Assembly: GCF_900112185.1 (NCBI RefSeq)
Contig: NZ_FOKP01000006.1
Location: 1-64,000 of the forward strand
Reading direction: 5' to 3'
DNA from: Allobosea sp. CRIB-10
Lineage (GTDB): Bacteria > Pseudomonadota > Alphaproteobacteria > Rhizobiales > Beijerinckiaceae
Length of the DNA: 64,000 nt
The translations under genes were made by a program, and so were the position numbers. Shown piece by piece: positions 41,944 through 52,765 of the stretch; position 1 is the stretch's first letter, and each line of letters begins with the position of its first letter. The notes beneath the pieces were generated by a model. The model worked only from the letters and a program-made list of their open reading frames with translations, was not told the DNA's origin and ran no database searches.

Positions 41944-42482
41944 GCTGCTGCGGAGTCATCATCATGCCCTATGAGAATCCGGCTCCGGCTGCTCCGCGCC
42001 AACCTTTCCAGCTGACCGGCGGCATGGTCGCCGCCATGCTGATCCTGTTCTTCGGCGTTATCGTCTCGGTCAATGCGACTATCCTGACGATGGCGCTGCG
42101 GACCATGCCGGGCGTCGAGACCCGCAGCGCCTATGAGGCGAGCCAGCGCTTCAACGAAGAGATCGCCCGCCAGCACGAGCGCGATGCGCGCGGCTGGTCC
42201 GCCTCCACGACGCTGGCCCGGCAAAGCGAGGGCGCAACGCTCACCGTCACCCTGGCCGATCGCAGCGGCGGGCCGCTCGTTGGCCTCGCCGCCAGCGCAC
42301 GCCTGCGCCACCCTGCGACCTCCGCGCGCGACCATGATCTTGCGCTGAGCGAAAGCCGGCCGGGGCGCTACGAAGCCGGTTTCAAGACGATCGAAGCCGG
42401 CTCCTGGATCCTCGAACTGCAGGCCAGGCGCGGCGAGGAGGTCGTCTTCGTCTCGCGCAGCCGCGTCACCTTGGAGCGCTGA
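41940..42482 (+). CDS. ccoH: FixH/CcoH family cbb3 assembly protein
   Basis: A 180-residue single-pass membrane protein of the FixH family, required for assembly of cbb3 oxidase. The N-terminal FQLTGGMVAAMLILFFGVIV helix (about residues 24-45) is followed by SVNATILTMALRTMPG with the family motif, then a periplasmic beta domain with GGPLVGLAASARLRHP and SWILELQARRGEEVVF. It starts inside the ccoG stop (ATGA), implying tight coupling. The first eight residues, with two adjoining cysteines (MSCCGVII), are unusual; an ATG at 41967 (MPYENPAP) could be the real start. Confidence 0.92.
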   Translation: MSCCGVIIMPYENPAPAAPRQPFQLTGGMVAAMLILFFGVIVSVNATILTMALRTMPGVETRSAYEASQRFNEEIARQHERDARGWSASTTLARQSEGATLTVTLADRSGGPLVGLAASARLRHPATSARDHDLALSESRPGRYEAGFKTIEAGSWILELQARRGEEVVFVSRSRVTLER

Positions 42483-42483
42483 G

Positions 42484-44673
42484 ATGGCGGCGCAGGATCT
42501 CTCGGTCTTCGTGCGCCATCGCGACGATGGCATTGCGAGCATGGAGCTGGCGGTCGACGGAATACGCTGCGCCGGCTGCATGCAGGCGATCGAGGGCGGG
42601 CTCGCCCGCGAGCCGGCTATTCTCGGCGCCCGCGTCAACCTGGCGCTGAAGCGCGTCTCGGTCGAATGGCGCGAGGCAATGCTGCGGCCCGAAGCGGTGC
42701 TCGAGAAGCTCGCCGCGCTCGGCTTCAAGGCCTATCCCTTCGCGCCGGAGCGGGAGGAGGAGGGAGCCGCGAGCGAGGAGCGCTATCTCCTACGCGCGCT
42801 CGGCGTCGCCGGCTTCGCCTCGATGAACATCATGCTGCTCTCGGTCGCGGTCTGGTCCGGCAATGCGGGTGATATCGACCCGACGACGCGCGACTTCTTC
42901 CACTGGCTCTCCGCCCTGATCGCGCTGCCGACCGCGGCCTATGCCGGCCGGCCCTTCTTCGAGAGCGCGCTTCGGGCGCTCAAGGCCGGAGCCGTCAACA
43001 TGGACGTGCCGATCACCATCGGCGTCGTCCTCGCGCTGGTCATGTCGGTCGCCGAGACCTGGAACCATGGCCGCCACGCCTATTTCGACGGCGTGGTCAT
43101 GCTGCTCTTCTTCCTGCTGATCGGGCGCTATCTCGACCAGCTGATGCGCCGGCGCACCCGCGATCTCGCCGGCAATCTCGCTGCGCTGAAAGCCGAGACT
43201 GCGACGAGGCTCGCCGCCGACGGCAGCACCACGGTGATGCCGATCGCCGCGATCGCGCCCGGCGATGTCGTGCTGGTGCGGCCGGGCGAGCGCGTCTGCG
43301 TCGACGGCATTGTCGAGACCGGTCGCTCCGAGCTCGACCAGAGCCTCGTCACCGGCGAGACCGCACCGGTCGCCATCGGGCAGGGCGAGCGCGTCCATGC
43401 CGGCACGCTGAACCTCACCGGCACTCTGACCGTGCGGGTCAAGGCGGCCGGGCAGGGCACTCTGCTCGACGAGATCGACCGGCTGATGGACCAGGCGGTC
43501 GGCAACCGCTCGCGCTATGTCCGCCTCTCCGACCGCGCCGCGCGGCTCTATGCCCCGGTGGTGCACACGCTGGCGGCCTCGACCTTCCTCGGCTGGCTGG
43601 CCTTCGGCCTGTCCTGGCCGGAAGCGCTGATGATCGCCGTCACCGTGCTGATCATCACCTGCCCCTGTGCGCTCGGCCTTGCCATCCCCGCCGTGCAGGT
43701 CGTCGCGGCCTCCGCCCTGTTCAGGCGCAAGATCATGCTGAAGCAGGGCGATGCGCTGGAGCGCCTGGCCGAGGCCGATATCGCCGTCTTCGACAAGACC
43801 GGGACGTTGACCCTGCCGGAGCCGGAGATCCTCAATCCCGAGGCCCTGCCGGCCGAGCGGCGAGCCGAGATCGGCGCGCTCGCGGCGGCGAGCGGGCATC
43901 CGTTGGCGCAGGCACTCGCACGCGCGCTCGGCGTTTCGCGTGCGGCGGAGAATGTGCACGAGGAGAAAGGGCAAGGTCTTTGCGTGGGAAAGGGCGAGAA
44001 TGAATGCCGTCTCGGCAGCGTCGCCTTCTGCGGCGCGCAGTCCGAGGCGGCCATGGTCGCGGCGCTGCATCCCGGCGCCTCGCTGATCGCCTATCGCCAT
44101 GGCTCCTTCCGCACCGTGCTGGCGCTCGGGCAGGCGCTGCGCCCGCAGGCGCGCGAGACGATCGCGGCTCTGCGCAAGGCCGGGCTTCCGGTCGCGATCC
44201 TCTCCGGCGACCGCTTCGAGGCGGTGGCGCCGATCGCTGCCGAGCTCGGCGTGACCGAGCTGCATGCCGGCCTGCTGCCGGGCGACAAGCTCGCTTTGCT
44301 CGAAAAGATGGCGGCTGATGGCCATAAGGTGCTGATGGTCGGCGACGGGCTCAACGACGCGCCGGCGCTGGCGGGCGCGCATGTCTCGCTCTCGCCGGTC
44401 AGCGCCACGCATCTGGCGCAGGCGGCAGCCGACATCGTCTTCCTCGGCGAGAGCCTGGCGCCGGTGGCTGCGGCGCTGACGATCGCCCGCAGGGCGCGTC
44501 GGCTGATGCTGCAGAACCTCTGGTTCGCCGTGCTCTACAATGCGGTCGCGGTGCCGATCGCCATCGCCGGGCTGGCGACGCCCTTGGTCGCCGCCGTCGC
44601 CATGTCCGGCTCCTCGCTGGTGGTGACGCTCAACGCCCTGCGCGCCCGTGCAGCGGGGGAGGCGCAATCATGA
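42484..44673 (+). CDS. ccoI: Copper-translocating P-type ATPase CcoI/FixI
   Basis: A 729-residue P1B-type ATPase that supplies copper to cbb3 oxidase. The N-terminal HMA domain has the CxxC site GIRCAGCMQAIE (C29, C32). There are eight membrane segments; the sixth carries the CPC motif ITCPCALG (C393-P394-C395). The actuator loop has VTGETAPV, phosphorylation is at D437 in FDKTGTLT, and the hinge is MVGDGLNDAPALAGA. The SGHPLAQALARAL region is the nucleotide-binding HP motif. Its position between ccoH and ccoS identifies it as CcoI. It overlaps ccoS by four bases. Confidence 0.96.
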   Translation: MAAQDLSVFVRHRDDGIASMELAVDGIRCAGCMQAIEGGLAREPAILGARVNLALKRVSVEWREAMLRPEAVLEKLAALGFKAYPFAPEREEEGAASEERYLLRALGVAGFASMNIMLLSVAVWSGNAGDIDPTTRDFFHWLSALIALPTAAYAGRPFFESALRALKAGAVNMDVPITIGVVLALVMSVAETWNHGRHAYFDGVVMLLFFLLIGRYLDQLMRRRTRDLAGNLAALKAETATRLAADGSTTVMPIAAIAPGDVVLVRPGERVCVDGIVETGRSELDQSLVTGETAPVAIGQGERVHAGTLNLTGTLTVRVKAAGQGTLLDEIDRLMDQAVGNRSRYVRLSDRAARLYAPVVHTLAASTFLGWLAFGLSWPEALMIAVTVLIITCPCALGLAIPAVQVVAASALFRRKIMLKQGDALERLAEADIAVFDKTGTLTLPEPEILNPEALPAERRAEIGALAAASGHPLAQALARALGVSRAAENVHEEKGQGLCVGKGENECRLGSVAFCGAQSEAAMVAALHPGASLIAYRHGSFRTVLALGQALRPQARETIAALRKAGLPVAILSGDRFEAVAPIAAELGVTELHAGLLPGDKLALLEKMAADGHKVLMVGDGLNDAPALAGAHVSLSPVSATHLAQAAADIVFLGESLAPVAAALTIARRARRLMLQNLWFAVLYNAVAVPIAIAGLATPLVAAVAMSGSSLVVTLNALRARAAGEAQS

Positions 44674-44864
44674 ACATCATCGTGATCCTCTTCCCGCTGG
44701 CGCTCGGCCTCGGCCTTGCCGGGCTCGGTGCCTTCTTCTGGTGCATGCGCAGCGGCCAATACGCCGATCTCGACGGCGCAGCCTGGCGTGTGCTGCAGGA
44801 TGACGATGCGCAGGCCGGGCCGCGAGGTGGTGTCAGCGGCAGCGACGGAAACGCTTTGGGCTGA
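44670..44864 (+). CDS. ccoS: CcoS family cbb3 maturation protein
   Basis: A 64-residue single-helix membrane protein, last gene of the cco cluster. The sequence NIIVILFPLALGLGLAGLGAFFW is the membrane helix, followed by CMRSGQYADLDGAAWRVL with the signature G-Q-Y-x-D-L of CcoS. The C-terminal tail of about 20 residues is Gly/Asp rich. CcoS is needed to install heme b and copper in CcoN. It starts four bases inside ccoI and its 3' end overlaps by 32 bp the convergent small secreted gene at 44833. Confidence 0.93.
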   Translation: MNIIVILFPLALGLGLAGLGAFFWCMRSGQYADLDGAAWRVLQDDDAQAGPRGGVSGSDGNALG

Positions 44865-45177
44865 AATCGAAGCCGCGCTGGCGGATGAAGGAGAGCGTGT
44901 CGCCATCGACACGGACGGTGAAGACGACCCGCATCGGCCGGCCTTCGCCATGACATTCCCCGGCGATTTCGTAGACATCCCGCCGGCGCTCAGCGCGCAG
45001 CGTTCGGCAACTCGCCTCGAATGTCGAGAAGTCAAGCTCCTTGGAGCCGAGGCCGATCACCGTGTCGTCGGCGCTGCAGCCCGGCGCGCCCCAGCGCCCG
45101 ATCCATTCGGTCGCCTGCGCCGGCAGTGCGATGATCGCAAATCCGGCGAAGGCGGCAATCCCTGCAATATGGTTCAT
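44833..45177 (-). CDS. Small secreted protein of unknown function
   Basis: A 114-residue protein with a Sec signal peptide (about residues 1-22, IAGIAAFAGFAIIALPAQA, with cleavage after AQA) and a mature domain of roughly 90 residues with four cysteines likely forming two disulphides. It contains EWIGRWGAPGCSADDT, then beta-rich VYEIAGECHGE and VVFTVRVDGDTLSFI. ATG 45177 is chosen since GGAGC precedes it. The gene runs against the cco cluster and overlaps ccoS by 32 bp. A perfect 11-bp-arm palindrome lies immediately upstream (45189-45213). I do not recognise the family; it may be a periplasmic binding or stress protein. Confidence 0.75.
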   Translation of the reverse strand: MNHIAGIAAFAGFAIIALPAQATEWIGRWGAPGCSADDTVIGLGSKELDFSTFEASCRTLRAERRRDVYEIAGECHGEGRPMRVVFTVRVDGDTLSFIRQRGFDFSPKRFRRCR

Positions 45178-45188
45178 GCTCGCGGCTC

Positions 45189-45213
45189 CTATCATGACCC
45201 ATGGTCATGATAG
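45189..45213. promoter_or_regulatory. Perfect 25-bp palindrome, probable operator
   Basis: The 11-bp arms 45189-45199 and 45203-45213 are exact reverse complements around CAT. It lies 11 bp upstream of the start codon of the leftward secreted-protein gene and may overlap its ribosome site, which suits repression. No regulator gene is adjacent, so the binding protein is unknown. Confidence 0.6.
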
Positions 45214-45304
45214 GGCGGATGTCGCCGCCGCGACATAGATCCTACCCTGGTGCGGTTGGGTCAGACGGGGGAGCGCCCCGGCCCTTATGGCCGGGGCGAT
45301 GTCG

Positions 45305-45550
45305 TCAGTAATAGACGGTCCGGCAAACGCGCACGCGACGGCCGTAGCGGTTGCGTCGGACCGAGCAGACCGTCCGGCGACGGCGCGGACGGCGCCAGTA
45401 CTGGCTGAACTCGGCGGGAGCCGCGTCGAGCCGGGCCGCGTTCTCCGGTGCAAGCGAGGCGGCGGCGACCGGCGCGCTCGCCAGACTCACACCCGCGGCG
45501 CTCGCGGCGAGTCCACCACACAGTGCGACGATGAATGAACGTCGGTTCAT
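45305..45550 (-). CDS. Small arginine-rich secreted protein
   Basis: An 81-residue protein. The N-terminus MNRRSFIVALCGGLAASAAGVSLA is a Tat-like signal (twin Arg plus hydrophobic core). The mature portion is very basic: about 15 arginines in the last 30 residues, with two cysteines (VCSV and VCRTVYY) that may pair. I recall small proteins with Tyr/Trp/Arg-rich, cysteine-containing tails as frequent in Hyphomicrobiales genomes, function unknown. It is 121 bp downstream of no obvious partner and directed away from the katG gene. The composition could suit binding to envelope polyanions; this is inference only. Confidence 0.7.
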   Translation of the reverse strand: MNRRSFIVALCGGLAASAAGVSLASAPVAAASLAPENAARLDAAPAEFSQYWRRPRRRRTVCSVRRNRYGRRVRVCRTVYY

Positions 45551-45843
45551 GGTTTCTCTCCTTGGTGTCGCCCTTCGTAGAGCTGACCACAGGAAACATG
45601 AACGAATTTTGAAGCTATGGCTTGCTCGCTATAGCAGGCGACTGCGCTGTATTCGGCGATGAAGATCGAGCTTAGCGATACTGACAGGCATCTCGGTCGA
45701 TCTGCCGTTTCGAGAGATCTTATGAATTCTGCTCTTGAATCTCTTCTCCACTTACATTGAGGAATGTGCCGCGCCCTTTGCGGGCGCGGCCACCCTTTTG
45801 CGCCCGGCGTGGCGATCACGCCGGGCTGCCCGTTTCCTCCGCG
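45551..45843. other. AT-richer intergenic region between katG and a small secreted gene
   Basis: This 293-bp stretch contains no convincing gene (a 90-codon frame on the minus strand, 45547-45819, has random composition and overlaps the promoter). Positions 45600-45760 are noticeably AT-richer than surrounding coding DNA. Its right end holds two strong hairpins listed separately. Confidence 0.5.
45768..45826 (-). terminator. Tandem hairpins downstream of katG
   Basis: Two GC-rich perfect stems: 45768-45776/45782-45790 (9 bp) and 45802-45811/45817-45826 (10 bp). They begin 17 bp after the katG stop in the direction of transcription. The tracts between them are short A or T runs (CCCTTTTG). 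They probably end the katG transcript; lack of a long U-run makes the mechanism uncertain. Confidence 0.55.
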
Positions 45844-48144
<2,301 letters not shown>

Positions 48145-48205
48145 TTAGCAGGGCCGTTTCATTATTTTAATTCCGATTTTCCGATCGTGACGATAAGCTG
48201 CAATT

Positions 48206-49174
48206 ATGACAAACCTGACTTTCAAGCAGCTTCGCTATTTCGAGGCGCTGGCACGGCACGGCCATTTCGGCCGCGCGGCCGAAACCTGCGCGATCTCGCA
48301 ACCGGCTTTGTCGCAACAGATCAAGGCGCTGGAGGAGGAGCTCGGCGGCAGGCTGTTCGAGCGCGACCGGCGCCAGGTCCGGCTGACGCGCTTCGGCGAG
48401 GAGATCGCGGCGCGCGCCAGAGATGTGCTGCGCTCGCTCGACGAGCTGGAAGGCTATGCCTATGCCTCGCGCGACGGACTGGTCACGCGGCTGCGCATCG
48501 GCGTGATACCGACGGTGGCACCTTACCTACTGCCCGGACTGATCGGCGACCTTACGCGCCAGCATGGCGGGCTCGACCTCAATGTGCGGGAGACGCTGAC
48601 GCCGAAGCTGGTCCAAGAGCTGCACGAGGGACGGCTCGACATGGCGATCGTCGCCCTGCCGGTGTCCGAGCCGTCGCTGACGGAAATCGCGTTGTTCACC
48701 GAGCGTTTCGTCCTCGTGCGGCCGCGTGTGGACGAGGGCAAGCCGGCTCCCGATCGCGACGCCCTGCGCGAGATGCGGCTGCTGCTGCTGGAGGAAGGAC
48801 ATTGCTTCCGCGAGCAGGCGCTGTCGTTCTGCAACACGCAGCCGCGCACGGTGCAATCGCGAGACCTGCTCGATGCCAGCTCGTTGTCGACGCTGGTGCA
48901 GATGGTCGATGCGGGCCTCGGGGTCACCTTGATCCCTGAAATGGCCGTGGCGGTCGAGACGCGCTCGGCCTCGGTCGCGATCTCGCATTTCAGGACGCCG
49001 GAGCCTTCCCGTACGATCGGCATGGTCTGGCGCAAGACCAGCCCGTTGGCAAAGCAACTGCTGGAGATCGCGGAAATGGTGCGGCAATCGGCCGGGACGT
49101 TGCGCGGAACGCGCGACACGCCTTTGTCCGGCGCGGGTCAAGAGGAGTCAGCAAGGCGCTTTTCCGAGCGCTGA
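48206..49174 (+). CDS. oxyR: OxyR peroxide-sensing LysR regulator
   Basis: A 322-residue LysR-family activator. The HTH reads LTFKQLRYFEALARHGHFGRAAETCAISQPALSQQIKALEEELGGRLF, typical of OxyR. The peroxidatic and resolving cysteines are in LLLLEEGHCFREQALSFC, with C200 and C209 at the spacing of E. coli C199/C208, so it is a bona fide thiol-switch sensor rather than a generic LysR. It is divergent from katG, the classic target. The C-terminal 30 residues after MVRQSAG are an unstructured extension. The next genes downstream are pseudogenes. Confidence 0.95.
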   Translation: MTNLTFKQLRYFEALARHGHFGRAAETCAISQPALSQQIKALEEELGGRLFERDRRQVRLTRFGEEIAARARDVLRSLDELEGYAYASRDGLVTRLRIGVIPTVAPYLLPGLIGDLTRQHGGLDLNVRETLTPKLVQELHEGRLDMAIVALPVSEPSLTEIALFTERFVLVRPRVDEGKPAPDRDALREMRLLLLEEGHCFREQALSFCNTQPRTVQSRDLLDASSLSTLVQMVDAGLGVTLIPEMAVAVETRSASVAISHFRTPEPSRTIGMVWRKTSPLAKQLLEIAEMVRQSAGTLRGTRDTPLSGAGQEESARRFSER

Positions 49175-49255
49175 ACGAGCGACACCAGCGCCACGGGGCG
49201 ATGGTCGCGGACGTTGTTTTCAGCCCGTCCGCGTCGATGGCGATCTGACCCTTCG

Positions 49256-50055
49256 CTATGTCGACTGACTGACGTAGACCTCGCCGGCGAACAGGCGGCG
49301 TGCCGAACCATAGACGCAGGCGCTGCGTGCGTGAGCCTGGCCGGCCTCGACCACGACATCGGCATCGACCGTGATCGTGCCGGAGGGATGGCCGATCCGG
49401 ATCGCGGCTCCGCCGCCATCCCCCACGATGCGGTTGGCGACGGTGCCGGGCGTGCGAGCGGCGACGGCGATTGCCCTGGGCAGCGCGATTCCGCTTGCAC
49501 CCAGCGCGTCCGCCAGCACGAAGGCAAACGGGTTGGCGGCATCGACGATGCTGGCCTCGACGACACCGAGGCCGGGCACTTGGATCAGGTCGATCGCCTT
49601 TGCGGTCGGCAGGAGGCGGCCGGTCTTGGCGCCGCCCGGCTCCAGGAAGTCGAGGCGGATCGGTGCTCCGCGCCCCGCGACGCCATCGAGCTCGAGATCG
49701 CCGTCGACCTCCGCCTCGCCATCGCGCATCTGGACATGCGCCGCGATGATCTTGCCGGTATTGGTGTTGTGGATGCGGACGATCGTCTCGCCATCGGGAG
49801 GCTTCGGAACCAGTCCCTCGTCGATCGCGAACGGCCCATCGCCGGCGATATCTTCCCGCAATTGCCGGCGTAGTCGACCGTCCGGTCCACCACCGAGACC
49901 TGGGCGAAGGTGTAGTCGATATCGGCGCCGGGCACGCTGGCCGGGCCGACGACGCAGACCTTCGACAGGGACGAGACGCCGCCGCCCATGCCGTCGAGCT
50001 GGCGGACATAAGGATCGGGAGAGCCCATCGCCGCGAGGAAGACGCCGTCCTCACA
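49256..50055 (-). pseudogene. PrpF/4-oxalomesaconate tautomerase-like protein, frameshifted and N-terminally truncated
   Basis: A remnant of a PrpF-family isomerase. The N-terminal part, in one frame, has VFLAAMGSPDPYVRQLDGMGG, then SSLSKVCVVGP and DYAGNCGKIS. The reading frame then shifts near 49835 (one base appears lost in the GGGCCG run before TTCGCGATCGACGAG), and the rest, GPFAIDEGLVPKPPDGETIV onward to VYVSQST, continues in another frame. The N-terminal 40 residues with the M-R-G-G-T-S-K motif are missing. Related intact proteins accompany AcnD or tricarboxylic acid degradation genes, none of which are here. Confidence 0.8.
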
Positions 50056-50314
50056 CCTTTGGATAGGCGATCCCTTCAGTTGTACGTACTGATTACCAGC
50101 GCCGCGCGCGGGCACGGCGCTGCGAGGCAGGTGATCGCGTCCCGACATCTTTCCCAAGGCGACGCCGGCCATGAGCCGCAGCCGTCCTGCATGCGCCGCT
50201 TCGCGCTGCCGCAGCGGCTTCCTCGCCGGGACGGGCTTTTGGCCGAGCCGCAGAGCCGATGCTCCACTCCGTCCCCCGGTCTCGGCGCAATGCCTGGGAT
50301 GAGGGTGTTTCGAC
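50056..50314. other. Unassigned DNA between two pseudogenes
   Basis: No recognisable coding remnant on either strand in these 259 bp. The left edge contains GTACGTAC near 50080, close to where PrpF homology stops, and could mark a rearrangement junction. The DNA is probably the degraded remainder of the deleted parts of both flanking genes. Confidence 0.4.
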
Positions 50315-51217
50315 GAAGGAGCCAAGGCCGATCCGGGTGAGCGAATAGTCGCGGTCGACGACGCGATGCATCAGGTAGGCGAGCAGAAGGACGCCGATCA
50401 CGGCGCCGCGCCGGATGCGCAACAGGACCCGCGAGACGTCGCCGCTGGAAGTCCAGGGCGCCAGTGAGCCCATGCGGAGCAGGAGCGGCATGGCGACGTC
50501 GTTGCAGAGCATCGTGCTCAGCGACACCGCCGCGACGATGATCATGCCCGTCGCCGCCGACAGGCCGCCGACGAAGGCCGCGAGCTTGACCAGGCTCTCG
50601 CAGGCGATGGCGAGCATCAGGCCGCGATGGTGCTCGCCGGCATTGATGTGGCGAACGCCGAAGACGATGCTGAAGACCGCCATGGCCGCTGCCACCGCAA
50701 ATGCGCTGTCCCGCCAGATGGCATCTGCCGTCCCGGGATGATCCGGATGGGTGGTGGTCAGGATGTCGAAGCTGGCGCCGACGGCCGTCAGCTGCAGCGC
50801 GATATCGGGCAGGACACCGACCAGGGCGGCGAGTGCCAAGAGCGTGGCGACGGCCTGGCTCTTGCCATAGCCCGCGGCGATGAACTCCGAGATCGACGAG
50901 ACGTTCTGCGCCTTGGCGATGGCGATCACCTGGCGAGAACGGGTGGCCGAAGACGAGCAGAAGCGTGGGACCGATATACATCGGCAGGAAATCCCCCCTT
51001 CTCGTGGCGGCTCGGCCGACCGAGCCGTAGAAGCTCCACGAGGTGTTGTGGATCGTGAGCGTCAGGGCATAGGCGAACGCTCCCCACCACTAGGCCGGCG
51101 GCCGCCCGTCGCGCGCGCCGGCCCGCCGCTCTCCCACCAGGCGATGGCGAAGAGGGCGCCGAGACAGGCGCCTGAAACGATCAGCACCAGCCAGCTGTGC
51201 GCGGCGCTCCTGGGCAT
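50315..51217 (-). pseudogene. Remnant of a sodium:solute symporter-type sensor histidine kinase
   Basis: Only the N-terminal symporter-like (SSS) part of a CbrA-like hybrid kinase survives, in three frames. Frame one, from ATG 51217, has SWLVLIVSGACLGALFAIAW. After a frameshift near 51090, TIHNTSWSFYGSVGRAA continues. After another near 50930, IAIAKAQNVSSISEFIAAGYGKSQAV follows. An internal stretch of perhaps 150 residues is deleted between VKLAAFV and GGLSAATGMI, and the transmitter domain is gone after HRVVDRDYSLTRIGL. Intact relatives couple a transport-like sensor domain to a histidine kinase. The multiple lesions mean it is inactive. Confidence 0.82.
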
Positions 51218-51420
51218 CGGACGAGCAAGTGCCGCGAGGTTGGTCAGGCGACTGTCGGGCAACAACCGGTTTGCCGGCAACCTGCCCTGGAATGCCGCCA
51301 GAACGAGCGAAAGTAGGGGGCAAAGAGCGAAGGCAGGGAGGGTCGGCAGAGCCGGGGGGCGGATAGGGCAGAGTCCAAAAGGACCGAGGAGGTCACGGAA
51401 GGCGCCATGGCGGCGGTTCG
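51218..51420. other. Intergenic region left of the ROK repressor
   Basis: These 203 bp carry no recognisable gene. Short open frames on the minus strand that run from the ROK gene region into it have random composition. It may contain the terminator of the leftward ROK transcript, but no convincing hairpin with U-run was found. Confidence 0.4.
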
Positions 51421-52635
51421 TCAGATCCGTTCCACGACATCTTGCTTGAACAGAAGCGACAGCTCCGGCGTCATGCCGTCGAAAACCGGCAATGTCGCAG
51501 CGCCGAGAGCTGGTGTATCCGGCCCCATCTCGGCGACGATCAGGCGCGGCGTGTCGGCCGCCTTGTCGAGGCTGACGCTGCGTGGCAGCGGCTCGATCCG
51601 GGCGACGAGCGCTTCCAGGACCGGCCGGGGCAGCACGCCGCCAAGGATCACCGTCTGCGGATCGAGCATGTTCTCGATCATCACCACGGCCTGGCGCAGG
51701 CTGGAAGCGGCTTCGTCCAGCCAGGCGAGCAGGCGCGGGTCGCCGTCTTCGAGCGCCGCGGCGATGCGGTCGAGATCGCCGTGCCGAACGGTCGCCGGCT
51801 TCACGTCGCCGAGCGCCTTCAGCGCGAGCGAGACCGAGGCGTAGCGTTCGAGGCAGCCGCGATTGCCGCATGGGCAAGGCCGCCCGTTGGTGTCGACGAC
51901 GAGATGGCCGATCTCGCCCGACTTGCCGTAGCCGCCGCGATAGGGCTGGCCGCGCAGGAAGAGCCCGCCGCCGATGCCGGCGCCGATATAGACATAGGCG
52001 AAGTCGGTGAGCGTACGGCCGGCGCCGTAGAGCCGCTCGCCGATCGCCGCCGCCGTGGCGTCGTTCTCGAGCAGCACCGGCAGGCCAAGCTTGTCCTGCA
52101 GCGACTGGCGCAGCGGGAAATCCCTCCAGCCGGGCAGCGCGACCTCGCCGAGCACCACGAGCCGGTCGTCCTGGAACAAAGCGGGGATGACGAGGCCGAC
52201 GCCCCAGACGCGCTGGCGCGCCACCTGCTGGCGCTCGAGCATCGTCGCGATCGTCGCCGCGATCTGGTCGAGCACCGCGTGGGGCGCATCGGACGCAAGA
52301 TCGAGCTCGACGCGATCGCGCACCGTTCCGGCGACATCGGTGAGGATGACCAGCAGGACGCCGTGGCCGAAGGACACGCCGAAGGTGAAGCCGCCATCGG
52401 GGTTGATGTCGAGATCGACGGCCGGCTGGCCTCGGGCGCCGCTGCGCCGGCTGACGCTGCGCACCAGGCCCGCCTCGGTGAGCTCGCCGATGATGTTGGA
52501 GATCGTCTGTGGCGCCAGGCCGGTGGCACGGGTGATCTCGGCGCGCGAGAGCGGCGCCTGCAACCGCACCGTCTCCAGCACGACCCGCCGGTTGAACCGG
52601 CGGGCATGATCCATGTTGGCGCCGAACAGCTTCAT
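51421..52635 (-). CDS. ROK family transcriptional repressor
   Basis: A 404-residue NagC/XylR/Mlc-type repressor. Residues 10-75 form a MarR-like wHTH (LETVRLQAPLSRAEITRATGLAPQTISNIIGELTEAGLV). The ROK sugar-binding domain follows, with NDATAAAIGERLYGAG, YVYIGAGIGGGLFLRGQPYRGG, GEIGHLVVD and the zinc cluster CPCGNRGCLERYAS with its C-x-C-x4-C pattern. Zinc-bearing ROK repressors sense sugars or amino sugars. It is divergent from an ABC importer/SIS/ROK-kinase operon starting 130 bp away and thus is probably its repressor. The start ATG 52635 is the only strong option. Confidence 0.93.
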   Translation of the reverse strand: MKLFGANMDHARRFNRRVVLETVRLQAPLSRAEITRATGLAPQTISNIIGELTEAGLVRSVSRRSGARGQPAVDLDINPDGGFTFGVSFGHGVLLVILTDVAGTVRDRVELDLASDAPHAVLDQIAATIATMLERQQVARQRVWGVGLVIPALFQDDRLVVLGEVALPGWRDFPLRQSLQDKLGLPVLLENDATAAAIGERLYGAGRTLTDFAYVYIGAGIGGGLFLRGQPYRGGYGKSGEIGHLVVDTNGRPCPCGNRGCLERYASVSLALKALGDVKPATVRHGDLDRIAAALEDGDPRLLAWLDEAASSLRQAVVMIENMLDPQTVILGGVLPRPVLEALVARIEPLPRSVSLDKAADTPRLIVAEMGPDTPALGAATLPVFDGMTPELSLLFKQDVVERI

Positions 52636-52684
52636 TTCCGCCTCTGAGTCATCGCTCCTGCCTACACCCGGGCGCTTGCCAGCC

Positions 52685-52710
52685 GAAGTGCTCTCTGATT
52701 AAATCACTTC
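52685..52710. promoter_or_regulatory. Possible ROK operator
   Basis: GAAGTG (52685-52690) and CACTTC (52705-52710) are perfect inverted half-sites flanking an AT-rich centre that contains TGATT/AATCA. ROK repressors bind AT-rich palindromes of this size. It lies in the divergent region between the ROK repressor and the receptor gene. The inner and outer repeats are not concentric, which lowers confidence. Confidence 0.45.
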
Positions 52711-52765
52711 ATTGGAATAAATCGGGCGGCAACGAAAGACCACCCGGACACAGCGGGAGCAGACC

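Noticed and set aside
42790..44667. 625-codon minus-strand ORF
   Set aside because: It is the antisense shadow of ccoI, whose motifs are complete. The antisense product is charged and without domain-like pattern.
45547..45819. 90-codon minus-strand ORF upstream of the arginine-rich gene
   Set aside because: It spans the terminator hairpins and promoter and has no recognisable pattern.
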